64,000 nucleotides of DNA, from positions 300,369 through 364,368 of the forward strand of contig NZ_JAERVJ010000004.1 in the NCBI RefSeq assembly GCF_016745395.1, given 5' to 3'. Source of the stretch: Methylocystis sp. Sn-Cys (GTDB lineage: Bacteria; Pseudomonadota; Alphaproteobacteria; Rhizobiales; Beijerinckiaceae). The notes beneath the pieces were generated by a model. The model was not told where the DNA came from and did not search any database. It saw only the letters and a program-made list of their open reading frames with translations. Each line of letters starts with the position of its first letter. Position 1 is the first letter of the stretch. Both the position numbers and the translations under genes were made by a program. Below are positions 1 through 9,255 of the stretch, piece by piece.

Positions 1-79
1 TCTCGCTCTTGGCCGTGCGGAACTCGATAGACGCGTATGGAGACTCGCCCGCCGTGGTGTAACGCCGCTCGATTTTCAT
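1..79 (-). CDS. nrdJ: Vitamin B12-dependent ribonucleotide reductase, N-terminus only (partial)
   Basis: Only the first 26 codons are in the window; the gene continues past base 1. The peptide begins MKIERRYTTAGESPYASIEF, which matches the conserved N-terminus of class II (adenosylcobalamin-dependent) ribonucleoside-diphosphate reductase NrdJ, the enzyme that makes deoxyribonucleotides independently of oxygen. The ATG is preceded by AAGGAG with 10 bases between. The 470 bases upstream carry no gene but hold a pair of NrdR-like boxes, which fits a ribonucleotide reductase. Recognition rests on a short peptide, but the motif and the regulatory context agree. Confidence 0.8.
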   Translation of the reverse strand, partial: MKIERRYTTAGESPYASIEFRTAKSE

Positions 80-451
80 GCCCTTCAATCTCCTTCAGGC
101 GCGAGGCCGCGCTCGCGCGCAGCCGTTCGCCGGCCCGCGACGCAAATGTCCGCAATACGAACTCGGTTAGAGGCGCGCCGTCGCCCGCGGCCGAATCTGC
201 TCGCGAGGTTGGAACGCCGGATACGAGGATTACGCTCAAGTAAAATGACGACCTCCGGCGGAAGCCGGACACAGCCAGACGTTGCGAAGAACGCTCGCCG
301 TGACGTCATGATCTTGTGCCTCCACACTGCGCGAGTCTGAAGATGTCGTCAAGATATTGTGGCGGATATTAACAGGGAGACAACATGTGGACAAATCGGT
401 GAATTCTGGGGATAAATCCAGAGGCAAGGCCAGAAAAGGTCGGCGCTACCC
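80..451. other. Long gene-free leader/promoter region upstream of nrdJ
   Basis: About 370 bases without a credible gene. Open frames here are short and lack recognisable products. It holds the NrdR-like box pair (347-393) and two sequences one mismatch away from a DnaA box, TGTGGACAA (386-394) and TGGGGATAA (407-415). I looked for a cobalamin riboswitch, which can accompany B12 enzymes, and did not recognise one. Confidence 0.6.
347..393 (-). promoter_or_regulatory. Pair of NrdR-like boxes upstream of nrdJ
   Basis: The minus strand at 347-362 contains the core CAATATCTTG and the plus strand at 378-393 contains CAACATGTGG. Against the published NrdR consensus core CwAtATaTwG the first matches all strongly conserved positions and the second misses one. 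The two centres are 31 bp apart, close to three helical turns, which is the usual spacing of paired NrdR boxes. NrdR represses ribonucleotide reductase operons. The site lies about 270 bp before the nrdJ start codon, so a long leader or a distant promoter is implied. Confidence 0.5.
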
Positions 452-533
452 CGTCATTGCGAGCGAAGCGAAGCAATCCGGGGCAGCGGAATGGCTGTGG
501 ATTGCTTCGTCGCTTCGCTCCTCGCAATGACGG
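452..533. repeat. Palindromic repeat, family A, copy 1
   Basis: Starts CGTCATTGCGAGCGAAGCGA and ends with the inverted arm TCGCAATGACGG. It lies 20 bases past the stop of the minus-strand gene that ends at 554. Six further copies are in this window. Confidence 0.9.
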
Positions 534-553
534 GCGCCACTGAGGCTTGCAGG

Positions 554-1111
554 CTATTTACAGCTCGCCGCCGGCGCGGGCTTCAGCAGAAAAGCGTGGT
601 TCTCGGCGTTGGCGGGGCTGAGATAGAGGTAGCTTCCGCGCGCCTCGGGGCCCGGAAGCTCCAGCCGCTCGCGGATCGTGAGCATCAATCCTTCGGGCTT
701 TTGCTCCAGCGTAAAAGAGCCCGAGTCATTGAACGACACGCGGCAGGCGCGCACGCCGTCTTCCTTGCTCTTGCAGCGCTCGGTTTCCTGTGCGGAGAGC
801 GCGGCGTTGCAGACGAGGCCGGTCCGCTCCCAAAAACAGGCGCCGATCGTGCTGAAGGCGGTCTTGCCCGACCACATCGCGAGCATGGCGTCGGCGAGGA
901 TGCGCTGCTTTTCGCCGGGCGTTTCGGGGACGGAGGTCTTGGCGACCGAAAGGGCGACCTTGCGCACGATCTGCCCGCGATGCGCCTGGAGCCAGGCGGC
1001 GTCGTAGACGCGTTCGTAGCAGCCCGCGAGCGGGACGATCTCCTCCGCGCAGGCCGGCCCCGTGAGCGCGATCGCCGCCGTCAGGAAAAGCGCCTGCCGC
1101 CCAAAAATCAT
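554..1111 (-). CDS. Secreted protein of unknown function
   Basis: A 185-residue protein that I do not recognise. The start at 1111 is chosen because GGAGG lies six bases before the ATG; an ATG nine codons upstream lacks such a site. Residues 1-21 form a signal peptide (hydrophobic LFLTAAIALTG, likely cut after ACA). The mature part has several cysteines (AGC, GAC, LVC, ERC, RAC and a C-terminal SCK), suggesting disulfides and a periplasmic location. It is a single gene between the nrdJ leader and olsB, transcribed like nrdJ. A family A palindrome follows its stop and may help end transcription. Confidence 0.7.
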   Translation of the reverse strand: MIFGRQALFLTAAIALTGPACAEEIVPLAGCYERVYDAAWLQAHRGQIVRKVALSVAKTSVPETPGEKQRILADAMLAMWSGKTAFSTIGACFWERTGLVCNAALSAQETERCKSKEDGVRACRVSFNDSGSFTLEQKPEGLMLTIRERLELPGPEARGSYLYLSPANAENHAFLLKPAPAASCK

Positions 1112-1239
1112 GCTTTGCCTCCGGAAGTTCGCGGGCAAAACTAGAGCCTGGCGGGGCTTGTGTCACCAATCGGCGCGTCACAAAAGCTTTGTGGAATCGT
1201 GATGAAAAAATTTCTGTAATCGCGGGGGAATTATCGCGG

Positions 1240-2130
1240 ATGTGGACCAGCCACGCGGATATTGGGCGGACGATCGCCGCTCTGACAAATCTTCAGCCGC
1301 CTTCGCCGCAGAACAAGACCATTGTTGAAACGCTTGGCCGCATGGGCTCGCTCGAGGCGCGGCTCGCGCGTCGCAAGGGCGAGATCCGCAAAGCGCAGCG
1401 CCTGCGTTACGAGGTCTTCTATAAGGAAGGCGGCGCGATCCCGGACGCCAAGACCGCCTTCACGCGCCGCGACGCCGACAAGTTCGACAAATATTGCGAC
1501 CATCTGATCGTCATCGATCATGCGTGGACGAATAAGCGCGGCAAGGTGAAGCCGAAGATCGTCGGCGCCTATCGGCTGCTGCGCGGCGACATGGCGCAGA
1601 AGGCCGGCGGTTTTTACTCTGCCGGTGAATATGACATCGCGCCCTTGCTCGCGCGTCATGCCGGCAAGCGGATTCTCGAGCTCGGCCGCTCTTGCGTGCT
1701 GGAGTCGCATCGCAGCAAGCGCACGATCGAGCTGCTGTGGCGCGGCCTGCTCGCCTATATCCGCGCGCATCAGATCGACGTGATGATCGGCTGCGCGAGC
1801 TTTCCGGGCGTGAGCCCACTCGCCCACGCCCAGGCGCTGAGCTATCTCGCCCATTACGCCGGCGCGCAGGGCGAGTGGCGGGTGAAGGCGAAGACCGATC
1901 TTTATGTGCCCATGGCCATGGCGCCGAAGGACAGCCTCGACGCCAAGGCGGCGCGCGAGGCGCTCTCGCCGCTCATCAAGGGCTATCTGCGCCTCGGCGC
2001 GCGCTTCGGCGACGGCGCGGTGGTGGACCTCAAATTCAACACGACGGATGTCTTCGTCGTGATGCCAGTCGCAGAGATCGGCGCGCGCTACATCGAATAT
2101 TTCAGCGGCGTCGAGCGCCGCGCGGCGTAA
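1240..2130 (+). CDS. olsB: L-ornithine N(alpha)-acyltransferase, OlsB-like
   Basis: A 296-residue GNAT-fold acyltransferase of the OlsB family. OlsB moves a 3-hydroxyacyl chain from acyl carrier protein to the alpha-amino group of ornithine, giving lyso-ornithine lipid, a phosphate-free membrane lipid precursor. The stretch RYEVFYKEGGA and the segment ELGRSCVLESHRSKRTIELL followed by GCASFPG are typical of the family. The ATG at 1240 gives the usual OlsB length; the only longer option is a TTG at 1189 without a good ribosome site. The second enzyme of the pathway, an OlsA-like acyltransferase, is the next gene, convergent, with only a family A palindrome between their stops. Confidence 0.82.
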   Translation: MWTSHADIGRTIAALTNLQPPSPQNKTIVETLGRMGSLEARLARRKGEIRKAQRLRYEVFYKEGGAIPDAKTAFTRRDADKFDKYCDHLIVIDHAWTNKRGKVKPKIVGAYRLLRGDMAQKAGGFYSAGEYDIAPLLARHAGKRILELGRSCVLESHRSKRTIELLWRGLLAYIRAHQIDVMIGCASFPGVSPLAHAQALSYLAHYAGAQGEWRVKAKTDLYVPMAMAPKDSLDAKAAREALSPLIKGYLRLGARFGDGAVVDLKFNTTDVFVVMPVAEIGARYIEYFSGVERRAA

Positions 2131-2150
2131 GGCCTTCCGGCAGCGACGCC

Positions 2151-2233
2151 CGTCATTGCGAGCGGAGCGAAGCAATCCAGAGCCACGCCTCGGCTCTGGA
2201 TTGCTTCGTCGCTTACGCTCCTCGCAATGACGG
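2151..2233. repeat. Palindromic repeat, family A, copy 2
   Basis: Arms CGTCATTGCGAGCG and CTCGCAATGACGG enclose a second inverted pair around CCAGAGC/GCTCTGG. It fills the space between the convergent stops of olsB (21 bases away) and olsA (23 bases away), a position suited to a bidirectional terminator. Confidence 0.9.
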
Positions 2234-2255
2234 CGGTGGCCGGAGATTAGCGCCC

Positions 2256-2996
2256 TTACCGTCGCATCTCCTGCAACATCGCCCGCACCTGCGCTTCAGT
2301 CTCCGCCGCCAGCGCTTTGCGATCCTTGCCCTCGAATGCGATTGCCTCGCCAAAGGCAATGCGGCACTGAACGCCGCCGCGTTTCATGAGGCTCCACAGA
2401 TGCGGCAGGAAGGTCATGTCGCCATACCAGCCGACATCGACCGGCCGCGCGCCGTCCGTGTAAAGGATCGCCGCCGGCGCGATGGCCACCGCGCCGTCAT
2501 ACCCTTGGATGGCGTCGAAATGCGCCGGCTTGAACGGCAGAACGTCGACGCCCGCGCTCGATGTGCCTTCGGGAAAGACGACGAGATCGCGGCCCCCGCG
2601 CAAAACGCCGCAGAGCGCGGCGTTGACCAGCGGAATGTCCTTGCGCGAGCCGCGCGGCACGAAAACCGTGCCCTGCAGTCGCGCCAGAAAGCCGAGAACC
2701 GGCCAGCCCGCCACTTCGCTCTTGGCCAAAAAGACCAGCGGATAAAGGCTCGCGAGCGCGATGATGTCCGTCCAGGAAACATGGTTCGAGACCACGAAAC
2801 GCGGGCGCGAGGCGGGCAGGGCGCCCGCGGGCGCCACCTTGATGCCGATCACGATGCACATCAGCCGGCAGAAGCCGGTTTGGATCGAGTGCTGAACCGC
2901 CCAGCCGCGCCGCCGCGCGATCGTTTGGATCGGAACGAGAAAGATGAAGGCGGCCGCCATGGCGGCGGCGAAGGCGAAAGCGCGGATATAGGGCAT
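2256..2996 (-). CDS. olsA: 1-acyl-sn-glycerol-3-phosphate acyltransferase family protein, probable OlsA
   Basis: A 246-residue PlsC/LPLAT-domain protein. It has an N-terminal membrane segment (about residues 6-24), the catalytic block NHVSWTD (H72, D77) and the substrate-binding motif FPEGTSS (142-145 for PEGT). LPLAT enzymes acylate lysophosphatidic acid, while OlsA uses the same chemistry to complete ornithine lipid from the lyso form. Being beside olsB favours OlsA, but sequence alone cannot exclude a PlsC role in phospholipid synthesis. No strong ribosome site is visible before the chosen ATG, so the start is less certain than the function. Confidence 0.75.
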   Translation of the reverse strand: MPYIRAFAFAAAMAAAFIFLVPIQTIARRRGWAVQHSIQTGFCRLMCIVIGIKVAPAGALPASRPRFVVSNHVSWTDIIALASLYPLVFLAKSEVAGWPVLGFLARLQGTVFVPRGSRKDIPLVNAALCGVLRGGRDLVVFPEGTSSAGVDVLPFKPAHFDAIQGYDGAVAIAPAAILYTDGARPVDVGWYGDMTFLPHLWSLMKRGGVQCRIAFGEAIAFEGKDRKALAAETEAQVRAMLQEMRR

Positions 2997-3199
2997 CGCC
3001 GCGCTGATCGCGCGGGCGTGAGACAGGCGTGTGACAAGGCGCAGGACGAATTCACCCGTAGCTGTCTCAGGAACGGGACGGATGCCCCCGCCGAGCGCCA
3101 GCGTCTTGCTGCGCCGCCCTTGACGTCGCCGCTTGCGGCGCCCTTATGTGCTCAGCCGCCGCGCTGGCGGTGGAGGAAGGTTCCCCAGGAGAAATTCCC

Positions 3200-3751
3200 A
3201 TGTCCTTTGTGATTGCGCGCCGCGCTGTCGTCGTTGCGGCCCTCTCGCTCGTTTCCGCCGGGCTGGCGACGGCCCCCGCCTTCGCGCATGGCCCCTCGCG
3301 CCAGAAAGTGGTCGAGAAGATCGAGATCAACGCGCCGGCCGACAAGGTCTGGGCCATCGTCGGCAATTTCCAGGACATGAGCTGGCTGCCCCCGGTCGCC
3401 AAGACCGAAGGCGCGGGCGGCAATGACGTCGGCGCCAAGCGCAAGCTGACGCTCAAGGACGGCGGCGTGATCGAGGAGTCGGTCACGAAATACGACGCGG
3501 CCGGCAAGTCGATCAGCTATAAGATCGACAATGTCGACGTGAAGGTTCTGCCGGTGAACAACTATTCCTCGACGATCACCGTCAAGGACGCGGGCGGCAA
3601 GACGGAAGTCGAATGGAAGGGCGCCTTCTATCGCGGCTTCATGAACAACGACCCGCCGCCGGAGCTCTCCGACGAAGCGGCGATCAAAGCCGTGACGGGC
3701 GTCTACACCGCCGGCCTCGCCGGGCTGAAGGCCAAGGCCGAAGGCAAGTAA
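3200..3751 (+). CDS. Secreted SRPBCC-family protein, MxaD-like (first of a pair)
   Basis: A 183-residue protein whose first 28 residues form a signal peptide ending APAFA. The mature part is one SRPBCC (START-like ligand-binding) domain: KVVEKIEINAPADKVWAIVG is the typical first strand and helix, and YRGFMNNDPP ends the domain. The start at 3200 follows AGGAG at a spacing of eight; an earlier in-frame ATG has no such site. Secreted SRPBCC proteins of this type are annotated MxaD-like in methylotrophs, where MxaD helps electron transfer from methanol dehydrogenase, but no dehydrogenase is nearby. A paralogue follows 42 bases later, then a beta-propeller protein, probably one operon. Confidence 0.8.
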   Translation: MSFVIARRAVVVAALSLVSAGLATAPAFAHGPSRQKVVEKIEINAPADKVWAIVGNFQDMSWLPPVAKTEGAGGNDVGAKRKLTLKDGGVIEESVTKYDAAGKSISYKIDNVDVKVLPVNNYSSTITVKDAGGKTEVEWKGAFYRGFMNNDPPPELSDEAAIKAVTGVYTAGLAGLKAKAEGK

Positions 3752-3793
3752 CCCGATAGCCCAGCGCGAGAGGGGCGCCGGGAGGATTGTAAA

Positions 3794-4381
3794 ATGTCCA
3801 ACCTGTCCCGCCGCGCCGCGCTTCTCGCGCTGGCGGCGTTCGCTTCAATGGCGTTGGCGGCCGTCGCCGGCGCCGAGCCCCCCACGCCGGGGCCGAATTC
3901 CTGGGCCGCCCATGGCGCGGCCCCGCTCAAATCGATCGAGACCATCCTCATCGATGCGCCGCCCGAAAAGGTTTGGGCGGTGGCGAGCGACTTCGCCCAT
4001 TACGACTGGCTGCCCGGCGTGAAAGGCGTCGAGGCGAGCGGCGGCAATGAGCCGGAGAAGGCCAAGCGGAAGCTCCTCATGGCCGATGGCGGCGCGGTGG
4101 ATGAAACGCTCGTGCGATGGGACGCCGGGCGTATGACGCTCGCCTGGCATCGCGACCATGACGACGTCAGGCGGCTGCCGGCCATCAATTACATGACGCA
4201 TGTGACGGTGAAGCCCGCCGGGGAGGGCAAATCGCTCGCCGAATGGAAGGGCCGCTTCTATCGCGGCCATCCTTTCAACGACCCGCCGCCGGGTCTCGAC
4301 GATGACACGGCCCTCGCCGCCGTGACGGCGCTGCACCGCGCCGGTCTCGCGGCGCTGAAGGCGCGGGTGGAGGGGAGATGA
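3794..4381 (+). CDS. Secreted SRPBCC-family protein, MxaD-like (second of a pair)
   Basis: A 195-residue paralogue of the preceding gene. A signal peptide (residues 1-27, ending VAGA) precedes one SRPBCC domain with the same landmarks: IDAPPEKVWAVASDFAHYDW at the start and EWKGRFYRGHPFNDPPPG near the end. The pair probably arose by tandem duplication. GGGAGGATTGTAAA precedes the ATG. Its stop overlaps the next start (ATGA), so translation of the beta-propeller protein is probably coupled. Periplasmic location is inferred; the ligand is unknown. Confidence 0.8.
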   Translation: MSNLSRRAALLALAAFASMALAAVAGAEPPTPGPNSWAAHGAAPLKSIETILIDAPPEKVWAVASDFAHYDWLPGVKGVEASGGNEPEKAKRKLLMADGGAVDETLVRWDAGRMTLAWHRDHDDVRRLPAINYMTHVTVKPAGEGKSLAEWKGRFYRGHPFNDPPPGLDDDTALAAVTALHRAGLAALKARVEGR

Positions 4382-5454
4382 AGCGTCCGAGCCTCCCTTC
4401 TCCCGCTTGCGGGAGAAGGTGTCGCGCCGAAGGCGTGACGGATGAGGGCCGCCCTCACCCGACCCCTGCTCACGCAGGGGCCACCCTCTCCCGCAAGCGG
4501 GAGAGGGCAACGCGCGCAGTCTGTCTTGCCGCGATGCTTTTTTCCTCCGTGTCTCAGGCCGACGAAGCCTTCGTCACTGCGCAGGGGGCCGATGCGCTCG
4601 ACATTATCGACGTCACAACGATGAAGCCGCTCGCGCGCCTCCCCATCGGCGGCAAGCCGGCGGGGATTACTGTCAGCCGCGACGGCGCGCGCGCCTATGT
4701 GACGAGCCCGGAAGGCAAGTTCCTCACAATCATCGACGCCAAAGCGCATAAGGTCGAGCGACGCATCCCGATCGCCGGAGGGCCGCTCGGCGTGGCCGCC
4801 GCCCCGGACGGCAAGCGCGTCTATGTCGCCGACCTCTACGGGCGCCGGCTCGTCGAGGTCGACCCGGAGCAGGGCGAGCTGCGCTCCGTCGGCGTCGGCG
4901 CCATGGCCTCGGGGGTCGCGGTGACGCCCGACGGCAAGACCATCATCGTCGCCGATCGCGACGACAACGCCGTCTCCTTCATCGACGCGCAAAACTTTAC
5001 CCGCATCGCGACGCTGCCGGTCGGCAAACATCCCTTCGGCGTGACGATCGACGCCGCAGGCGCCCGCGCCTATACCGCCAATGTCGAATCGGACGACGTC
5101 AGCGTGATCGACATCGCCGCCCGCAAGGTCGTCGCGACGCTGAAAACGCAGAGCCGTCCCTATACGGCGGCGCTGGCGAGCGGGCGGGTGTTTGTCGCGA
5201 ACCAGCACGCCGATAGCGTGAGCGTCTTCGACACGGCGACATTCGCGCCCCTCAGCGTCGTGAAAGTCGGCGAATATCCCGAAGGAATTGCAACGGGCGG
5301 CGACGGTTCGCGGGTTTACGTCGCGAGCTGGTTTTCAAACGAGCTCTGGTCCATCGACGCCAAAACCCTGAAGGTCGAGGGCAAGGTCGAGACAGGCGAT
5401 GGGCCGAGGGCTTTTGGGGCGTTTATCGCCCCTTCGGCCGCCACGCGAGACTAG
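4378..5454 (+). CDS. YVTN-type beta-propeller protein (YncE-like) with a repeat-encoded N-terminus
   Basis: A 358-residue protein. From residue 60 on it consists of about seven YVTN/YncE-type blades, with recurring units such as PDGKRVYVADL, PDGKTIIVADRDDN and GDGSRVYVASW. Such periplasmic propellers often sit with PQQ-dependent alcohol oxidation genes in methylotrophs. The start shares ATGA with the upstream stop. Residues 6-43 are encoded by a family D palindromic repeat. Only after it comes a signal-peptide-like core, AVCLAAMLFSSVSQA, cut before DEAF. No usable in-frame start lies between the repeat and that core (the ATG at 4534-4536 would leave too short a signal), so the long leader seems real. 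Export efficiency may be altered. Confidence 0.75.
   Translation: MKRPSLPSPACGRRCRAEGVTDEGRPHPTPAHAGATLSRKRERATRAVCLAAMLFSSVSQADEAFVTAQGADALDIIDVTTMKPLARLPIGGKPAGITVSRDGARAYVTSPEGKFLTIIDAKAHKVERRIPIAGGPLGVAAAPDGKRVYVADLYGRRLVEVDPEQGELRSVGVGAMASGVAVTPDGKTIIVADRDDNAVSFIDAQNFTRIATLPVGKHPFGVTIDAAGARAYTANVESDDVSVIDIAARKVVATLKTQSRPYTAALASGRVFVANQHADSVSVFDTATFAPLSVVKVGEYPEGIATGGDGSRVYVASWFSNELWSIDAKTLKVEGKVETGDGPRAFGAFIAPSAATRD
4393..4507. repeat. Palindromic repeat, family D, inside a coding region
   Basis: Arms CTCCCTTCTCCCGCTTGCGG and CTCTCCCGCAAGCGGGAGAG flank inner inverted pairs (CGCGCCGAAGGCG and CCCCTGCTCACGCAGGGG). It lies just after the ATGA junction of the second SRPBCC gene and the beta-propeller gene and is read in frame as residues 6-43 of the latter. 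Confidence 0.85.
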
Positions 5455-5541
5455 ACACCGCCGCGCCGCAACGCCATAAGGAGCGCAACGACGCCGACTG
5501 GCCGGCGCAAGGCGCGCCGCAAAGAAGAGGCCGAACGCATT

Positions 5542-5949
5542 ATGTCCATCTTCACCCGTTTCTTCACCTGGTGGGATCGCGCGACCCTCAACACGAGCCT
5601 GTGGACCGCGCTCTATGGCGAACGCGTGGGGACGGACGAGTTCGGCAATGTCTATTACCGCCGCCGCGGCGGAAAGAAGGACAAGGCGCTGGGCATCGAG
5701 CGCCGCTGGGTGATCTTCAACGGCTATTGCGAGGGCTCCGCGATTCCGCAGGGCTGGCACGGCTGGCTGCATCACACGGTCGATACCCCGCCCACCAAGG
5801 AAAACTACGCCCGCAAGGAGTGGGAGCTGCCGCATCAGGCGAATTTGACCGGCACGCCGCTCGCCTACCGGCCGCCGGGATCGCAGCTCTCGACCGGCGA
5901 GCGCACGCCGAGCGGCGGCGACTATGTCGCCTGGCGGCCGGAGGGCTGA
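5542..5949 (+). CDS. NADH:ubiquinone oxidoreductase subunit NDUFA12
   Basis: A 135-residue accessory subunit of respiratory complex I (NDUFA12/B17.2 family), found in alphaproteobacteria and mitochondria. Landmarks are WTALYGERVGTDEFGNVYY near the N-terminus, RRWVIFNG, and the tryptophan-rich IPQGWHGWLHH segment ending WELPHQANLTGT. It acts at the inner membrane, attached to the peripheral arm of complex I. AAGAAGAGG precedes the ATG. The DUF2155 gene follows in the same direction, a common order in Hyphomicrobiales. Confidence 0.93.
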   Translation: MSIFTRFFTWWDRATLNTSLWTALYGERVGTDEFGNVYYRRRGGKKDKALGIERRWVIFNGYCEGSAIPQGWHGWLHHTVDTPPTKENYARKEWELPHQANLTGTPLAYRPPGSQLSTGERTPSGGDYVAWRPEG

Positions 5950-6035
5950 TTCCCCTTCCGTCCACGGAAACGCCTTTCTTGCCTGTTTATGTCGGTCCAG
6001 CGTTTTCCTCTGGCCGCTGCGCGCGGCGCGGTGAC

Positions 6036-6791
6036 ATGATGATCTCATCCCTTCGTTACGGCTTGGCGCTCGGCGCCTTCATGGCCGCGCTCTCTGGCGT
6101 GGCCGCCGCCGAACCCATCCGCCATCCCACCGCCATCTTCGCCGGCCTCGACAAGACAACCGGTCGCATCATCAATTTCGACGTGGCGATCGACGAGACC
6201 GTCCAATTCGGCTCGCTGAATGTGACGCCGCGCGTCTGCAACACGCGGCCGCAGACCGAAGCGCCGCAAACGACGAGCTTCGTCGAGGTCGACGAGGTCG
6301 CAAGCCGGCTGGAGCGGCAGGCAAAGGCCGAGTTGAAGGACGCGCGCGCCGACGCCAAGTCCGAGACGCGGCAGGAGGCCAAGCGCATCTTCTCCGGCTG
6401 GATGTTTGCGGCGAGCCCCGGCCTCCATGGCGTGGAGCATCCGGTCTACGACGTCTGGCTCGTTGATTGTAAGGGCGGCAAGGAGAACGCGCCGACGCCC
6501 GTCGCCGCCGAGGAGCCGTCGGTAGACGGCGCCGCCGCGCCTGCGCCGGAAACGGGCCGCAAGAAGCGCTCGCGCAAGGTGGAGCCCAAGGCTCCGGCGC
6601 CGGTGGAGAACGCGCCGATCGGCCCGTCCGATTCGGTTCCGCCGCAGCCCGCCATGGACGGCGCCCCCGCGCCCGACGCCGGCGCGGCCGAAGCTCCGGC
6701 GCAGCCTCAGCCGCAGAAGAAAAAGAAGAGGCGGTCGTCGCCCGCCGTGACGCCTGTGGAGCCGCAGCCGGGCGGGCTTCTGCCGTTCTGA
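6036..6791 (+). CDS. DUF2155 periplasmic protein with Pro/Ala/Lys-rich tail
   Basis: A 251-residue protein with a signal peptide (residues 1-25, ending VAAAE). The DUF2155 domain follows: HPTAIFAGLDKTTGRIINFD, then SLNVTPRVCNTRP, then IFSGWMFAASPGLHGVEHPV and YDVWLVDCK, with the two conserved cysteines. The last 100 residues are low-complexity Pro, Ala and Lys, including RKKRSRK and KKKKRR. DUF2155 function is unknown; its place between NDUFA12 and aat is conserved in related bacteria. Two ATGs are adjacent at 6036 and 6039 and no strong ribosome site is seen, so the exact start is uncertain. Confidence 0.82.
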   Translation: MMISSLRYGLALGAFMAALSGVAAAEPIRHPTAIFAGLDKTTGRIINFDVAIDETVQFGSLNVTPRVCNTRPQTEAPQTTSFVEVDEVASRLERQAKAELKDARADAKSETRQEAKRIFSGWMFAASPGLHGVEHPVYDVWLVDCKGGKENAPTPVAAEEPSVDGAAAPAPETGRKKRSRKVEPKAPAPVENAPIGPSDSVPPQPAMDGAPAPDAGAAEAPAQPQPQKKKKRRSSPAVTPVEPQPGGLLPF

Positions 6792-6820
6792 TCATACGGG
6801 ATCCGCTTGATTAGTTCGCT

Positions 6821-6955
6821 GTCATTCCCGACGCTCGCGCAGCGAGCGATCGGGAATCCAGAGCAAAACCAGCTCATCTGTGGCTCTGGATTCCCGGTCG
6901 GGCTTTCAGCCCGCCGGGAATGACAAATCCTCACGCGAGCTGTTCAAACGGAAAT
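6821..6955. repeat. Palindromic repeat, family B, copy 1, with conserved flank
   Basis: Two hairpin halves (GTCATTCCCGACGCTCGCGC... and ...GGCTTTCAGCCCGCCGGGAA) joined by an inverted CCAGAGC/GCTCTGG pair. The conserved flank GCGAGCTGTTCAAACGGAAA closes the unit five bases from the aat stop. It fills the gap between the convergent DUF2155 and aat genes. Confidence 0.88.
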
Positions 6956-6959
6956 GGAA

Positions 6960-7628
6960 TCAATCCTCAAGCGCGGCGAGCGCCTGGTGGCCGGAGACCC
7001 TCTCCTCCGGCTTCCAGACATGGAAGTTGGCGACGACGCAGAGCGCCTCTTCCAGCGCGCGATGATAGGAGTCCCGCGAAATCTCGATCGCGCCCAGCGA
7101 GGCGAGATGCGTGGTCATGAACTGCGTGTCGAGGAGCTGGAAGCCGCCGGCGCGCAGCCGCGCCACGAGGTGAGTGAGCGCCACTTTGGAAGCGTCGCGC
7201 TCGCGATGGAACATGCTCTCGCCGAAAAAGGCGCCGCGTAGCGCCACGCCATAGAGACCGCCAACAAGCTGACCGTCGCGCCAGCATTCCACCGTATGGG
7301 CGAAGCCCATGTCGAAAAGCTGGCGATAGAGGCGGCGGATTTCGTCGTTGATCCAGGTCTTCTCGCGATCCGGCGCGGGCGCGGCGCAAGCCTCGATCAC
7401 CGCGTCGAAGTCGCGGTCGACAACAACCTCGAAACGATCCGAGCGCACGGTCTTGGCGAGCGAGCGTGAGACGATGAAGGTGTCCAGCGGAAAGATCGCG
7501 CGCTTTTCAGGGTCGACCCAGAAGAGCTGGTCGTCCTCGGCGCTCTCCGCCATGGGAAAGAGACCGATGGAATAGGCGCGCAGCAAAAGCTGCGGCGTGA
7601 TGGCGTAGGAGGCGCCGGGTTTCGACAT
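6960..7628 (-). CDS. aat: Leucyl/phenylalanyl-tRNA--protein transferase
   Basis: A 222-residue L/F-transferase, the full family length. It adds Leu or Phe from aminoacyl-tRNA to proteins with N-terminal Arg or Lys, marking them for ClpS/ClpAP degradation (N-end rule) in the cytoplasm. Signature segments are [34 protein letters not shown]-like [38 protein letters not shown] and [16 protein letters not shown]. It converges on DUF2155 across a family B repeat and follows the accC-accB-aroQ cluster in the same direction, separated by a family A repeat. Confidence 0.95.
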   Translation of the reverse strand: MSKPGASYAITPQLLLRAYSIGLFPMAESAEDDQLFWVDPEKRAIFPLDTFIVSRSLAKTVRSDRFEVVVDRDFDAVIEACAAPAPDREKTWINDEIRRLYRQLFDMGFAHTVECWRDGQLVGGLYGVALRGAFFGESMFHRERDASKVALTHLVARLRAGGFQLLDTQFMTTHLASLGAIEISRDSYHRALEEALCVVANFHVWKPEERVSGHQALAALED

Positions 7629-7761
7629 AGGTAAAAGGATAGCGCCTAATCTGGAAAAATGCAGCGGTCGCTATCTGGCAAACTTTATCAGGCCGTCGCC
7701 GCGGACGCCACTTATGCGAAGACGGCGGGTGGGGGGAGAGTTCGGTCCTTCCGGCGGTCTC

Positions 7762-7843
7762 CGTCATTGCGAGGAGCGCAGCGACGAAGCAATCCAGAGC
7801 CGCGATGACGCTCTGGATTGCTTCGCTCCGCTCGCAATGACGG
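7762..7843. repeat. Palindromic repeat, family A, copy 3
   Basis: Arms CGTCATTGCGAGGAGCGCAG and CGCTCGCAATGACGG. It lies between the accC stop (45 bases away) and the aat start, the only intergenic repeat so far on the 5' side of a gene as well as the 3' side of another. Confidence 0.9.
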
Positions 7844-7887
7844 ACTTCCCTTCGCTTACTCGGGCGTCCGCAACTCAATGAGGATAA

Positions 7888-9246
<1,359 letters not shown>

Positions 9247-9255
9247 CCGCGCGCC

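Noticed and set aside
80-451. Cobalamin riboswitch upstream of nrdJ
   Set aside because: Looked for the conserved B12-box and associated stems; none was recognisable by eye. A covariance-model scan (Rfam cobalamin) would settle it.
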